Shown one piece after another: positions 19,911 to 29,700 of a DNA stretch of 33,307 nucleotides (position 1 is the stretch's first letter; every line of letters begins with the position of its first letter). The position numbers and the translations under genes are program-made. The DNA comes from a virus: the IMG/VR virus record IMGVR_UViG_3300025141_000408, positions 1 to 33,307 of that record. The stretch is one strand, 5' to 3'. The notes beneath the pieces are model-generated. The model had not been told where the DNA came from and made no database searches. It saw nothing but the letters and a program-made list of their open reading frames with translations.

Positions 19911-21600
19911 AGAGAACCTAGCGTTCCGAAAAAGCGTGATTGAATTGGGTGCGAAAAGCGCTGCGAACGCTGAAGATTTGTGGCGTATGTGTGAGGCGGA
20001 TTTACTGTTTTATATAAACACGTTTTGTTGGACTTATGATCCGCGCAAGCCTGTTGCGTCGATTCCATTTTTGACTTACGACTTTCAAGACGACACGTTA
20101 TTGGACATGGACGAGTCGATTGGCAAGCGCGACATGTTGATTCAAAAGAGTCGTGACATGGGTGCGTCTTGGATGTTGTTGACGCTATTTGAGTGGCGTT
20201 GGCATTTTAAGAGCGGACAATCTTTCTTGTTAGTCAGTCGTAATGAGGATTATGTCGATAAGCCGGGTAACCCAAAAAGTTTGTTTTGGAAGATTGATTT
20301 TTTACACAAAAATCAGCCGTCTTACCTTCTTCCTGAAATGACTCGCACGAAGTTGCGGCTGACGAACGAGAGAAATGGAAGTTCAATAGATGGAGAATCG
20401 ACGACGGGTGATGTGGCTCGTGGCGACCGTAGAACTGCCATTGGGATGGACGAGTTCGCGGCTTTTGATGTTGACGCTGGCTATCGAGCGTTGGCTTCGA
20501 CGCGAGACGCGACGAAATGCAGAATCTTTAACTCGACGCCAGCGGGGTCAAGTAATGCGTTTTATGATCTTGCACACAAAGACGACATCAAAAAGGTCAA
20601 ATTACATTGGGCGTGTCATCCAGAGAAGGCGGAGGGCTTGTACTATGATGAGGAAGGGCGCCCTCGCTCGCCCTGGTATGACGCGGAATGCAAGCGCGTT
20701 GCTACGCCGAGGGAGATTGCACAGGAGCTAGACATTGACTTTACTGGCTCTGATTACCAGTTCTTTGATTCGCTTGAGCTTGATAAGTTGATGAAAGAAA
20801 CTGTGAAGCCACCAGCAATGGTTGGCGAATTAAATTTTGAGAAGGGGACTGGTTGCCCTGTAGGGATGGAAGCATCTCACAAGGGTCGTTTGCGTTTGTG
20901 GATGCTCCCTGACGCGGCTGGGATGATGCCGTTTGACAGGGAATTCGTCATTGGTGCCGATATTGCTACAGGCACCGGAAGTAGTAACAGTGTGCTGAGT
21001 GTAGGGGACTGTAAAACGGGCGAGAAAGTTGCGGAGTTCGTTTCTCCTCACACTCGTCCCGAGGAGCTCGCACAATATGCAGTTGCTTTGGCGAAGTTTT
21101 TTAAGGGCACGAACGATCAGGGGGCGTATCTCATTTGGGAAGCGCCTGGGCCGGGACGCAATTTTGGTGACGCTATTTTGGATATGGGGTATCGCAGGAT
21201 CTTTTACCGCCGCAACGAAACAAGTATTGGTAAGAAGCAGTCAGATATTCCTGGCTGGTGGCCGACAAAAGACGAAAAACGGGCAATCTACGGAGAATAC
21301 AGGGCAGCCTTGATGACGCGAAAATTCTTAAATCGATCTCAATGGGCGCTCCATGAGTGTAAGGAGATCATTTTCTCATCTAATGGGTGGATCACTCATA
21401 GTAAGATGTTCCGTAGTGCTGACCCCTCTGGCGCAAAGGATAATCATGGCGATAGACCTACTGCGGACGCGCTTTGTTGGCGTGGTATGCGAACACGGCG
21501 CGTTGAGCCGATAGAAACGGTTATAGACGTTCCGGTTGGCTCTCTTGCTTGGCGGCAACAGAGGCGAAGGAAACACGAAACTGAGGAGAACCTCTGGTAA
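19867..21600 (+). CDS. terL: Terminase large subunit
   Basis: From ATG 19867 the protein has 577 residues. The ATPase domain has an early conserved QKSRDMGASW (about 93-102, Walker A-like) and TAIGMDEFAAFD (about 190-201, Walker B), with RIFNSTPAGSSNAFYD (about 219-234) as the coupling motif. The nuclease domain has EFVIGADIATGTG (Asp about 365), and NHGDRPTADAL near the C-terminus. The enzyme pumps DNA into the head and cuts it. The stop overlaps the portal start (TAATG). No strong ribosome site is seen; coupling to the overlapping DnaA-like gene is likely. An in-frame TTG lies at 19855. Confidence 0.95.
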   Translation: MSKNDFYSLVPKDFEENLAFRKSVIELGAKSAANAEDLWRMCEADLLFYINTFCWTYDPRKPVASIPFLTYDFQDDTLLDMDESIGKRDMLIQKSRDMGASWMLLTLFEWRWHFKSGQSFLLVSRNEDYVDKPGNPKSLFWKIDFLHKNQPSYLLPEMTRTKLRLTNERNGSSIDGESTTGDVARGDRRTAIGMDEFAAFDVDAGYRALASTRDATKCRIFNSTPAGSSNAFYDLAHKDDIKKVKLHWACHPEKAEGLYYDEEGRPRSPWYDAECKRVATPREIAQELDIDFTGSDYQFFDSLELDKLMKETVKPPAMVGELNFEKGTGCPVGMEASHKGRLRLWMLPDAAGMMPFDREFVIGADIATGTGSSNSVLSVGDCKTGEKVAEFVSPHTRPEELAQYAVALAKFFKGTNDQGAYLIWEAPGPGRNFGDAILDMGYRRIFYRRNETSIGKKQSDIPGWWPTKDEKRAIYGEYRAALMTRKFLNRSQWALHECKEIIFSSNGWITHSKMFRSADPSGAKDNHGDRPTADALCWRGMRTRRVEPIETVIDVPVGSLAWRQQRRRKHETEENLW

Positions 21601-23357
21601 TGGCTGAAGAAATAGACATTAAACAACTTACTGGCGCAATGGAACATGCGCGTCGAAAACTACAGCCTTACCGAGAAAGGCGCTTAGAAGCTGTTCGTGA
21701 GTATGTTGGATACAATTACAGCGATAGCGGGTCTGACGACCGGATGCCGATCAACTTCTTGGAACTGGCGATTAATACCTATCGCAGGCAAATTGCGGCT
21801 GCAAACCCACAAGTAACAGTGTCAACCATTAACCCGCAGCTAGAAGATATTTCAGCGCGGTTTGAGCTCGCTATGAACAAGACATTGCGAGAAATTGATT
21901 TTGACAGAACACTCCAGCTTTGGGTTTTTGACGCACTTTTTTCAATTGGGATCATAAAAGTCGGAATTTCTGGCTCATCTCACGAAAAAACCCATGGCAT
22001 CCTACATGATGTGGGTCAGCCTTACGCAGACTTGGTCGATCTTGATGACTTTGTCTTCGATATTCACGCATCTCGCTGGGAAGATGTCCAATTTGCCGGA
22101 AATCGGTTTATTGTTCCCTACGATGAGGCGTTGGAATCTGGGTTAATACCAGAAGATCGCAAGAATGAGATTAAGCCAACTGGGTTTTACTCAACGACTA
22201 ACGAGCAAGGCGATCAGAAGGTTCAATCGATTACTTCGGGTTATTCTCGGACTGGGGAAGATTACTACCTTGAGACTGTGGAGTTGTGGGAGGTCTGGCT
22301 GCCAATCGAGAATAAAATCGTCCTCTTAGCTTCAAACGACGACGGCTCAATATCGAGTAAAAAGGCTTTAAGCGAGAAGGAGTGGGATGGCCCTGAGTAT
22401 GGTCCATATCATCTTCTTCGGTACAACGATGTTCCTGGCAGCATTATGCCTTTGCCCCCAGTATCGGTTTTGACTGATTTGAACGACTTGGCAAACCGGA
22501 TGTTCCGAAAGCTTGGTCGTCAAGCGGAGCGGCAAAAGACGGTTACTGTTGTGCAATCTGGCGCTGAAAACGATGGGGAGCGCATTTTGAACGCTGATGA
22601 CGGCGATATGGTGCGTTCAGACAGGCCAGAAGCAACGAAAGAAATGCAATATGGCGGCATTGACCAGACCAGTTTGGCCTTTTTGCTTCAGGTAAGAGAT
22701 ATGTTTTCTTACATGGGAGGTAATTTAGATACCCTTGCAGGCTTATCTCCCGTAGCTGACACGCTTGGTCAAGAGCAAATGGTCCGTTCTAGCAGCAGTC
22801 AGCGTATTATTGACATGCAGGAACGAACGAGCGGTGCTGTGCGTGATGTCATGCGAGCAATGGGCTGGTATTTATGGCATGATCCTATTAGTGATTACGA
22901 AGTCTCGCGCCAAATTTCAGAAACCCTCGCAATTGACACCTCATTTAGCGCGGATGACCGAGAAGGCGACTTCTTTGAGCACGAAATTGACATTATTCCA
23001 TTCTCAATGCAGAGCAGAAGCCCCGCAGAGCGCCTGCAAACGCTCAATGCAATGCTTTCTAACGTGCTAATGCCACTATCGCCTGTAATGAATCAGCAAG
23101 GTAAGACGATTGACTTCGATAAATTCATCGAACTGTCGGCCAAATACTCAAATGTGCCTGAAATCAAGGAGCTTATTAACGAAGCTATGCCCATGATGGC
23201 TCCAGAATCGCCTGGAACTCCGGCTGGGCCAGCGGAGCGTCGTTATGTGCGGCAAAATGCAGGCGGTATGGGGCGAGCAGACAGAGATAATGTCATGTCT
23301 CGCGCACTTATGGGGTCAAATCCCCAACAAGCAGAAATGAGAAAGGCAAGCCAGTAA
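21600..23357 (+). CDS. Portal protein
   Basis: The 585-residue protein follows TerL directly with a TAATG overlap. Its N-terminal helical part, FLELAINTYRRQIAAANPQV and on, the long conserved core (about 200-420) and the late helices (VRSSSSQRIIDMQERTSGAV, about 393-412) fit portal proteins of podovirus-like phages. It would form the dodecameric ring through which DNA enters and leaves the head. The C-terminal tail is Pro/Gly/Arg-rich (PGTPAGPAERRYVRQNAGG). Its stop overlaps the next start. Confidence 0.85.
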   Translation: MAEEIDIKQLTGAMEHARRKLQPYRERRLEAVREYVGYNYSDSGSDDRMPINFLELAINTYRRQIAAANPQVTVSTINPQLEDISARFELAMNKTLREIDFDRTLQLWVFDALFSIGIIKVGISGSSHEKTHGILHDVGQPYADLVDLDDFVFDIHASRWEDVQFAGNRFIVPYDEALESGLIPEDRKNEIKPTGFYSTTNEQGDQKVQSITSGYSRTGEDYYLETVELWEVWLPIENKIVLLASNDDGSISSKKALSEKEWDGPEYGPYHLLRYNDVPGSIMPLPPVSVLTDLNDLANRMFRKLGRQAERQKTVTVVQSGAENDGERILNADDGDMVRSDRPEATKEMQYGGIDQTSLAFLLQVRDMFSYMGGNLDTLAGLSPVADTLGQEQMVRSSSSQRIIDMQERTSGAVRDVMRAMGWYLWHDPISDYEVSRQISETLAIDTSFSADDREGDFFEHEIDIIPFSMQSRSPAERLQTLNAMLSNVLMPLSPVMNQQGKTIDFDKFIELSAKYSNVPEIKELINEAMPMMAPESPGTPAGPAERRYVRQNAGGMGRADRDNVMSRALMGSNPQQAEMRKASQ

Positions 23358-23722
23358 TGATATACTGTTTTCGTGACAAAAAGACTGGGGAAACGATTGA
23401 GAAGGTCTGGTCTGTAGCGGAAATGGAAAATAGCACTCAGGAAGACGGTTCATTTGTCGATAATAACGGCGTTATATGGCAAAGGGACCACGCAGCAGAA
23501 CTTGGGTCTATTGGCGGTTGTGGTAGTTGGCCGTTAAAGTCAGACGCTGCCGGGGTGCATCCAAGCCAAATCAAAGAGGCAACGGAAAACGCGGCCAAAA
23601 AAGGCGTTCCTACAAACTTTGACTCAAAGACGGGTCAAGCAATTTTTGAGTCCAGAGGACATAGAAAAAAATACCTAAAAGCACACGGTCTTCGAGACAG
23701 AAATGCAGGGTATGGAGATTAA
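23357..23722 (+). CDS. Small conserved-type phage protein (121 residues)
   Basis: The 121-residue protein overlaps the portal stop (TAATGA). Its second half contains SWPLKSDAAGVHPSQIKEAT, GVPTNFDSKTGQAIFESRGH and ends HGLRDRNAGYGD. I recall small phage proteins with this 'SAAGVhP.QI.e....G.PT.F...G...F.sR.HRKKYl..hG..DRnaGYGD' ending in head operons. Their role is not known. A few N-terminal strands suggest a small beta domain. Confidence 0.7.
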   Translation: MIYCFRDKKTGETIEKVWSVAEMENSTQEDGSFVDNNGVIWQRDHAAELGSIGGCGSWPLKSDAAGVHPSQIKEATENAAKKGVPTNFDSKTGQAIFESRGHRKKYLKAHGLRDRNAGYGD

Positions 23723-23723
23723 A

Positions 23724-24596
23724 GTGGCAAAAGAAGAAGAAAAGGTTGAAGAAGTAGAAGAGGAAGTCAAGGAGCAACAGGGCCCCTTTGACTTTGATGA
23801 GCCAGCAATGATAGATTGGGACGAGGAACTTACGTCCGATGAAACCATTGAAGAAGACGAAGAAAACGTCAGTGAAGTTATCGAAGCAGGGGCTAGTGAA
23901 GATCCAATCTTCGCCGCTGCCAAAGAACTGGGGATTGACGCTGAGTCTTTGGAAGCATTCCAGAGCGATCCGCAAGCTCTGAAGAAAGCACTCTCACTGC
24001 TAGAGAGCCAGGGCATAAAGCCCAAGCCAACAGAAGAAACAGATGCGGAAAATCCTGTTGGTGATACATTTAAAGCAACTCTTGACAAGGATTCTTGGGA
24101 TTCTGACATTGTAAGTCAGTTCCAAAGTCTAGAAAAAGTCACAGAAGCTTTGAACGCCAAGATTGCGACGTTGGAAACAGCGCTTAGTAATGCATCAAAC
24201 GATGCTTTGTTTCAAGAGGTCGATGACAAATTTACCGATCTTTTGGGCACTGGGCCGTCTGCCCTTCTGAGTGATGGCGATCAGTTGACTAACCGTAACA
24301 AGGTCATGGAGCAGGTAGACCTTTTACGGGCTGGTTACAAAAAAATGGGCAAGAACATTCCAAGCCCAAACAAGCTCTTGAATCAGGCGGTGAAGGTGGT
24401 CTTTACTGATGATATTGAGGCGCTTGCGGAAAAAAAAGCTAACTCCAAGATGGCAAAACGCCAGAACCAAAAAACCAATCGACCAACTAAGCGAACGGGC
24501 CGCAAGCTTGCTCCTCAAAAAGAAGCAGAGCGAAGTGTGGCCAAGCTTATGAGGGACAGAGGACTTCTTGGTTCAATCTCGGAGACGTTTGAATGA
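23724..24596 (+). CDS. Scaffold-like protein
   Basis: The start is taken as GTG 23724, with GGAG six bases upstream, just after the previous stop; ATG 23712 and 23703 are in-frame alternatives. The product has about 290 residues. The N-terminal 60 residues are very acidic (KEEEKVEEVEEEVKEQ), the middle is helical, with a stretch FQSLEKVTEALNAKIATLET (about 130-150), and the C-terminus is basic (KTNRPTKRTGRKLAPQKEAE). Acidic start, coiled-coil middle, basic end and position between portal and capsid are the hallmarks of phage scaffold proteins. Confidence 0.8.
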   Translation: MAKEEEKVEEVEEEVKEQQGPFDFDEPAMIDWDEELTSDETIEEDEENVSEVIEAGASEDPIFAAAKELGIDAESLEAFQSDPQALKKALSLLESQGIKPKPTEETDAENPVGDTFKATLDKDSWDSDIVSQFQSLEKVTEALNAKIATLETALSNASNDALFQEVDDKFTDLLGTGPSALLSDGDQLTNRNKVMEQVDLLRAGYKKMGKNIPSPNKLLNQAVKVVFTDDIEALAEKKANSKMAKRQNQKTNRPTKRTGRKLAPQKEAERSVAKLMRDRGLLGSISETFE

Positions 24597-24607
24597 CGAG
24601 GTAAAAA

Positions 24608-25648
24608 ATGGCAATTCTTCAAGCTGACGATATTGCCGATCTGATTAAGGTAACCCAAAAAGACCTGGGCAGACTCCGCTGGACGGAGATTGCATCAGAC
24701 CTTCAGGAGTATGTAGCACTCCCAAAGGTTCTTCAGGCTGAAAAGGTTTCGTATCAGAGCGGTTATGGAATCCAATGGAACGTAATGGTTGACACCAGTG
24801 GTGCAGCCAAGGACACAGGACTGTTTGCGGTTGACTCCGTGAACGTAGGTGATGTCATGCAGACAGCGTCTGCACCATGGCGACACCTGACAACGTCTTA
24901 CGCAATCGAACGCCGCGAAGTCGCAATGAACCGTGACCCCGCTCGCATCGTCGAGTTGGTCAAGATTCGTCGCGCCGATGCAATGATCGATCTCGCGCAA
25001 CACATGGAAACGCGCTTCTGGGCTCGCCCAGATGACGCAAATGACAACGAAAAGCTGTACGGCATCAAGTATTGGGTTGTTGGTGGCGGTGCATCTGAAG
25101 GGTTTACGGGCGGCGCTGCGTATGGCAGTACCGTTGCGGATCTTAATCCCAGCACATACACCAACTGGAAGAACTACTCAGCACGATACGCTGCTGTCAG
25201 TTCGACTGACCTAATCCGTGACTGGCGCAAGGCTGCGACCTTTACGCAGTTTAAGTCACCTGTTGACATTTCGGACTACAACACCGGAACGCGATATGGG
25301 TATTACACTAACTACAACGTGATTGGCCCGCTTGAGGAAGTCCTGGAAGCCCAGAACGACAACCTCGGTAACGACATCGCGTCCAAGGATGGCAGGCTGC
25401 TGTTCCGTCAAGTCCCCGTGACTTGGGTTCCGCACCTGGAAAACACTGCTGGCGATCCTGTTTACGGAATTAACTGGGGCGTATTTAAGCCCGTATTCCT
25501 GTCAGGTGAATACATGAAGGAAGATGGCCCCTCCACGGCACCTAACCAGCACACCGTCTTCCAAACATTCGTCGATTGCACTATGAACCTCATGTGTACC
25601 GACCGTCGTCGTAACTTCGTCCTGCAAACCAGTAGTTACGTCAACTAA
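24608..25648 (+). CDS. Major capsid protein
   Basis: The 346-residue protein lies after the scaffold and has the length and sequence character of HK97-fold capsid proteins. An N-terminal helical part is followed by a beta-rich E-loop-type region (about 50-80) and an acidic/basic long spine helix (about 96-130, RREVAMNRDPARIVELVKIR). The C-terminal P-domain-type part has WVPHLENTAGDPVYGINWG and a tail ending RRRNFVLQTSSYVN. The leader GACGAGGTAAAAA (about 24597) is shared with the next gene. Regular codon use and a strong ribosome site fit a highly expressed gene. Confidence 0.85.
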   Translation: MAILQADDIADLIKVTQKDLGRLRWTEIASDLQEYVALPKVLQAEKVSYQSGYGIQWNVMVDTSGAAKDTGLFAVDSVNVGDVMQTASAPWRHLTTSYAIERREVAMNRDPARIVELVKIRRADAMIDLAQHMETRFWARPDDANDNEKLYGIKYWVVGGGASEGFTGGAAYGSTVADLNPSTYTNWKNYSARYAAVSSTDLIRDWRKAATFTQFKSPVDISDYNTGTRYGYYTNYNVIGPLEEVLEAQNDNLGNDIASKDGRLLFRQVPVTWVPHLENTAGDPVYGINWGVFKPVFLSGEYMKEDGPSTAPNQHTVFQTFVDCTMNLMCTDRRRNFVLQTSSYVN

Positions 25649-25666
25649 GAAAGACGAGGTAAATAC

Positions 25667-26467
25667 ATGCCTACTTACACACAATACAAAGACGCGACTG
25701 ACACAACAGTCGGTCCAAGCCCGATTATTTGGGCTGATTGTCCTACCTTAGAAATGATTCACGACCCCGGTGTCGGCATTCATTTCTTTGACAACTTCCT
25801 TGTTTCTAACATTGAAAACGGGGATGGTTATCAAGGTCTTGGAGACAACGCTCCTGTTTATGTCGTAGACACGCTTAATGGTCGCGTTGCAATTACTTCA
25901 GGTGGCACTGATAATGACCAGTCAATGCTGGGAACTTCTGTTGATTTGGCCCACATTTCAGACGCTTCGAGCGAAGCTGCAAAGCTTTGGTTTGAATGCC
26001 GAGTAAAGGTAAGCTCAATCGCAGACATGGGCCTTTTTGTCGGGCTTGCCGCAGAAGCAGATATGGCCGTAGATTTCCTTGACGATAACACGGCTGATAT
26101 TGTCACTACCGTTAACGGTATTGGTTTCCACACTGCAACAACGGCTCCAAGCACTGTTCGGTCTGTTTATCACAACGGCAGTGGTGAAGCCACAGCAGTT
26201 GAATCTGGCGTACACACGTTTGTTGCTGACACATATGTCAAGCTTGGGTTCGTTTACGACCCCGCAGAAGCTGACGCAAAACAGATTAAGTTCTACGTCA
26301 ATGGCGCAGAAACTGCTACTTCTGTTACTGCAACAAACATTGCAGCATCCGCTTTCCCTGATTCGGTCAATATGGGCCTTTTGGCCACGACCAAGACTGG
26401 TGAAGGTGTGACAAAGACTCTCACCCTCGATTGGTGGCGAGTCGCTCAACTTTTCCCACGGGAATAG
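25667..26467 (+). CDS. Jelly-roll/LamG-like virion protein (266 residues)
   Basis: The 266-residue protein starts with the leader GACGAGGTAAATAC. It is beta-rich: FFDNFLVSNIENGDGYQG, GGTDNDQSMLGTSVDL, WFECRVKVSSIADMGLFVGL and VKLGFVYDPAEADAKQIKFY. These patterns fit concanavalin A-like/LamG jelly rolls with a carbohydrate-binding look. After the major capsid gene, a capsid-decoration protein that binds host or environmental glycans is a reasonable inference. It is the last gene before the terminator. Confidence 0.65.
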   Translation: MPTYTQYKDATDTTVGPSPIIWADCPTLEMIHDPGVGIHFFDNFLVSNIENGDGYQGLGDNAPVYVVDTLNGRVAITSGGTDNDQSMLGTSVDLAHISDASSEAAKLWFECRVKVSSIADMGLFVGLAAEADMAVDFLDDNTADIVTTVNGIGFHTATTAPSTVRSVYHNGSGEATAVESGVHTFVADTYVKLGFVYDPAEADAKQIKFYVNGAETATSVTATNIAASAFPDSVNMGLLATTKTGEGVTKTLTLDWWRVAQLFPRE

Positions 26468-26500
26468 TTAATTAGGGAACACTCATCTTCTCCCTTTTGG

Positions 26501-26533
26501 CTCCCTGTTATCTTCGGATAGCAGGGAGTTTTT
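26501..26533 (+). terminator. Strong intrinsic terminator of the head operon
   Basis: A 12-base stem CTCCCTGTTATC / GATAGCAGGGAG (one G-T pair) with a TTCG tetraloop is followed by TTTTTATT. The T-run overlaps the stop codon of the convergent minus-strand gene. It ends the plus-strand operon. On the opposite strand there is no T-run, so it is probably one-directional. Confidence 0.92.
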
Positions 26534-26783
26534 ATTGATTGAACTTCTTTTGCAAATAGTCGCCAATAATTAGGCCGTGCATTTCTTTTGGAGGCAACTT
26601 GGATTCAGCAATGCCAAGCCAAAGAGCTTTTTCAAGCTCCTCCATCCCAGCAAACCCGGCAATGATCTTTTCAATCAAATCAACAACCGGAACATTGAAG
26701 TGCTCAGAAATTGTTTTAAGGGTCTGCTTGCTGTCTGTGCGAATGCGAATAGATTCAGTTGGTTCTTTTCGTGGTCTTGCCAT
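26532..26783 (-). CDS. Ribbon-helix-helix-like small protein (83 residues)
   Basis: The 83-residue protein begins MARPRKEPTESIRIRTDSKQ, and its segment ESIRIRTDSKQTLKTISEHF is followed by NVPVVDLIEKIIAGF. This resembles a CopG-type ribbon-helix-helix (a beta-strand followed by two helices that bind DNA as a dimer). The rest is an acidic helical region. The start ATG 26783 lies two bases after the stop of the giant gene, with AAGAGAA upstream. It could be a transcriptional repressor; the DNA target is not known but the GGTAC palindromes are candidates. Confidence 0.7.
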   Translation of the reverse strand: MARPRKEPTESIRIRTDSKQTLKTISEHFNVPVVDLIEKIIAGFAGMEELEKALWLGIAESKLPPKEMHGLIIGDYLQKKFNQ

Positions 26784-26785
26784 TG

Positions 26786-29700
26786 TCAGTTATTCTCTTT
26801 AAGTTCTTCGTCTCGTTGTTTAATTTCTTCAAGTTGATCGATGTACAAATGAATGTCATTTATTAAGCCGTTATAAAGTTGTGCGCGAGCTTCCTGGTCA
26901 TCTTCTGCTTTCCACAGTTTAATCGTGTTGTTTATGTGGCCGCGGTATTTGCTCGATGCTTCTCTGGTATTTTCTGTTGCCTGAGAAAGCCTGTAAAACT
27001 TATCTAGCGAACGCGATCTAAGTCGATTAGCAAATCCTACATCTATCATTGAGCCTGCCATGTACTCCAAATTCTGGCCTAAATTTTCTATACTAGGCTC
27101 AGCCGCAAGCTGATAAGCTAGAGCAATTTGCTTACCGCGAATCCCAAATCCAGCTTCAAAAACAGCCCGTGCCATTCGTGGGTCTTTTGTGTCTCCTGCA
27201 ACAGACCGTCCTCCGATTGCATCGCCAACCGTAAGTATGTCTGTCAACCATTGCATCCAGCTAGTTTGATAAATAGCAGGGACGTTAGCAAATTTTTCTT
27301 GATTCCGCTGATCTACAGGTTTAGCCATTTCATAAGGAGGAACGATAGGGGTCTTGTGAAACGCATGGCGATTAGAATAGCGAGCAACTACACCTGAAAG
27401 CGGTCCAAAAAACCCGGCTCGAACAGTTTCAAGAGGGCCTAAAAGCTGTCGCATGGTGTGCCCTAAAGCACTATACGGATCTCGCTTTCCACGGATATGC
27501 ATTGCACCCATTTCAAAAAAGCTGCCAGCAACCCCGATTTCATAAGGTTTGGGCACCTTTACCCAACCGCCTCCAGGAAGAGCTAGATTCCAAAACATTG
27601 AGCGTTGCCAATCTGGAAGTTCTGCATATTCCTCTTCATAACCCATTAACATATTCCATGCGTATGTCATAACAGACGGAATAACTGAATATGTCAGTAA
27701 GCGGAAAAAGAAAAGCGGCATACTGCGCTTGCCAACCCTAGCAGTAGATCGCAAGCCTTGAATTGAAGGGTTGAAAAACATTACAATTCTACCTATTTGC
27801 CGGGACCATTTTCCGGCAACAGCAAAATCAATCAACTCTCGTGACGCTCGCATAGCTTCAAGACGAGCGTCATTTTCACTAAACCCTTGCTCCAGATATT
27901 TGGCTTTAACTCTCCTGTATTCGGCAACACGGTTAGTCATTTCGCCTGAACGAACAAGCTCAAGATAAGTTCTTCCCGCGTTTTTGGTAGTCGTCCATAT
28001 ATTGCCATAAACATTTCGCGGCCCAGCTAATTCTTTAATTGCTCTTTGAACAAACTTGTCACTGTTTTGTTTGCCGCCACGGATGCTGTACCACAAACCA
28101 ACTTGACTGCCACCTGCGCCTATAAGCTGACTTTCGGCTTCTAGATATTCACTATAGGTAGAAGTAAATTCATTTTTATCACGCTTAACTATTGCTTTAG
28201 TGGCAGCTTTGGCAACGACAAAACTGTCCCAAGGCATAGAGCCGCCTTGAGACTTAAATGCGCGATCCCAAGCATCACGGAACTTGTTGCGAACTGCAAA
28301 AGGCAAGGAATTAACAATAAAGGATTGCATAGTCCCGCGAACAATATTGAACCAATTAAGAAGCGCAAAACTAACGTCGTCATTTAGAGTCTCAAACGCT
28401 TTAGCGGCTCTTTTGTCTACAACGTGCCACCCTTGTGCTTCGCCATCAATAAATACAGTCAAATTAGCTTCTTGGGTTTCCGAAGCTGGCTGCATTATCT
28501 GTGAAGTTGCTGGAACCGGAGTTCTTGTGCTTATGTTAGAGCCTTCAGCTTCTGTTTCTTTTATAAGCTCAACAATAGCTCTGCCAATAAGGTTTCTTTG
28601 CGCTTCAAATCGAGCGTCGTAAGCCATTTTGACAAGCTGTTCAGTAGGCATTGCAATGTCAGCAGTGCTGCCTCTTCGCATTGGCGTTTCTGCCATGCCT
28701 TTACCAAGCGATTTACCGGGTTGTCCGCGTATTTCTTCAGCAAGCCTAAGATCGTCATAAGTTCCAACTACTGGGCCGACAAAAGTCATGCCCCGGCTTT
28801 CTAAAGTTCTTTTCATTGTGACGTATTGCTGACGCTCTTCCTTAATAGACTGGTAAGTTTCGTTAGACATGCGGCCACTATCAACCAATGGCTTCAATAC
28901 CATTGCGTCTGCCCAGTCTCGCCACATTTGGGCAGCACGTTCGTAACGCTCAAATTCGCCGGGTTCCCAATTGTCCTGGTCTTGTAGCCATTGTTCTAAA
29001 CGTTCGTGCGCTGGTTCAGCGGATTCAAGGCCAAGGCCAGCAGGAGTAATTCTGCTGTTTTTCCTGGCAACGTGTTGAAGAATTTTGTCAGGCTCAAGAT
29101 TGTCCTTGCTTATATTAAGACGCTTTCGATATTTCTGAATTGTTTCCGTATGGAATCGTTTTTCAATAACAAGGTTGTCTTTGGACTCACGCAAGACAAT
29201 TCGCTCAACTCTATATTCACCGTGGGTTATGTCGCCATCGTCTTTTGCGCGTTTTAGAAGCCTAAGCTCTAAATCAATTTCTGCAATTGCGTCAGTTACA
29301 GCCGCCAAATCCTCTAGCGCTGTAATTAACATTATTGCGTAACGATGATTGTTTCGTGCGTCCTCTAACGCGGATTGGTTAAGCATAAATGCTTCAAGCC
29401 GAAGTTTAGACTCAAAAATCCTAGCGTCAGAAGTTTGTCCTTCCGGAATAAGCGAAGCAAAAATTTCTTGCAACCCATAATGCAACTCTCGTCGCCCAGT
29501 CTCCACATTTCTTGGGCCAAATTTTAGTTGCTCCGCAAAATTGTCGTCAAAACCCCCAAGGCCGGAAAGCCTATTAAGTGGATTGCGTTCTCCAACAAAA
29601 GTCTTTTCCCAATCTTTGCCGCCCGCTTCTAAGCCAAGTTCGTCAATAAGATTGAGTAAGTAGTGACGGTCATCAATAAACAAATACCGCAAACGACCGT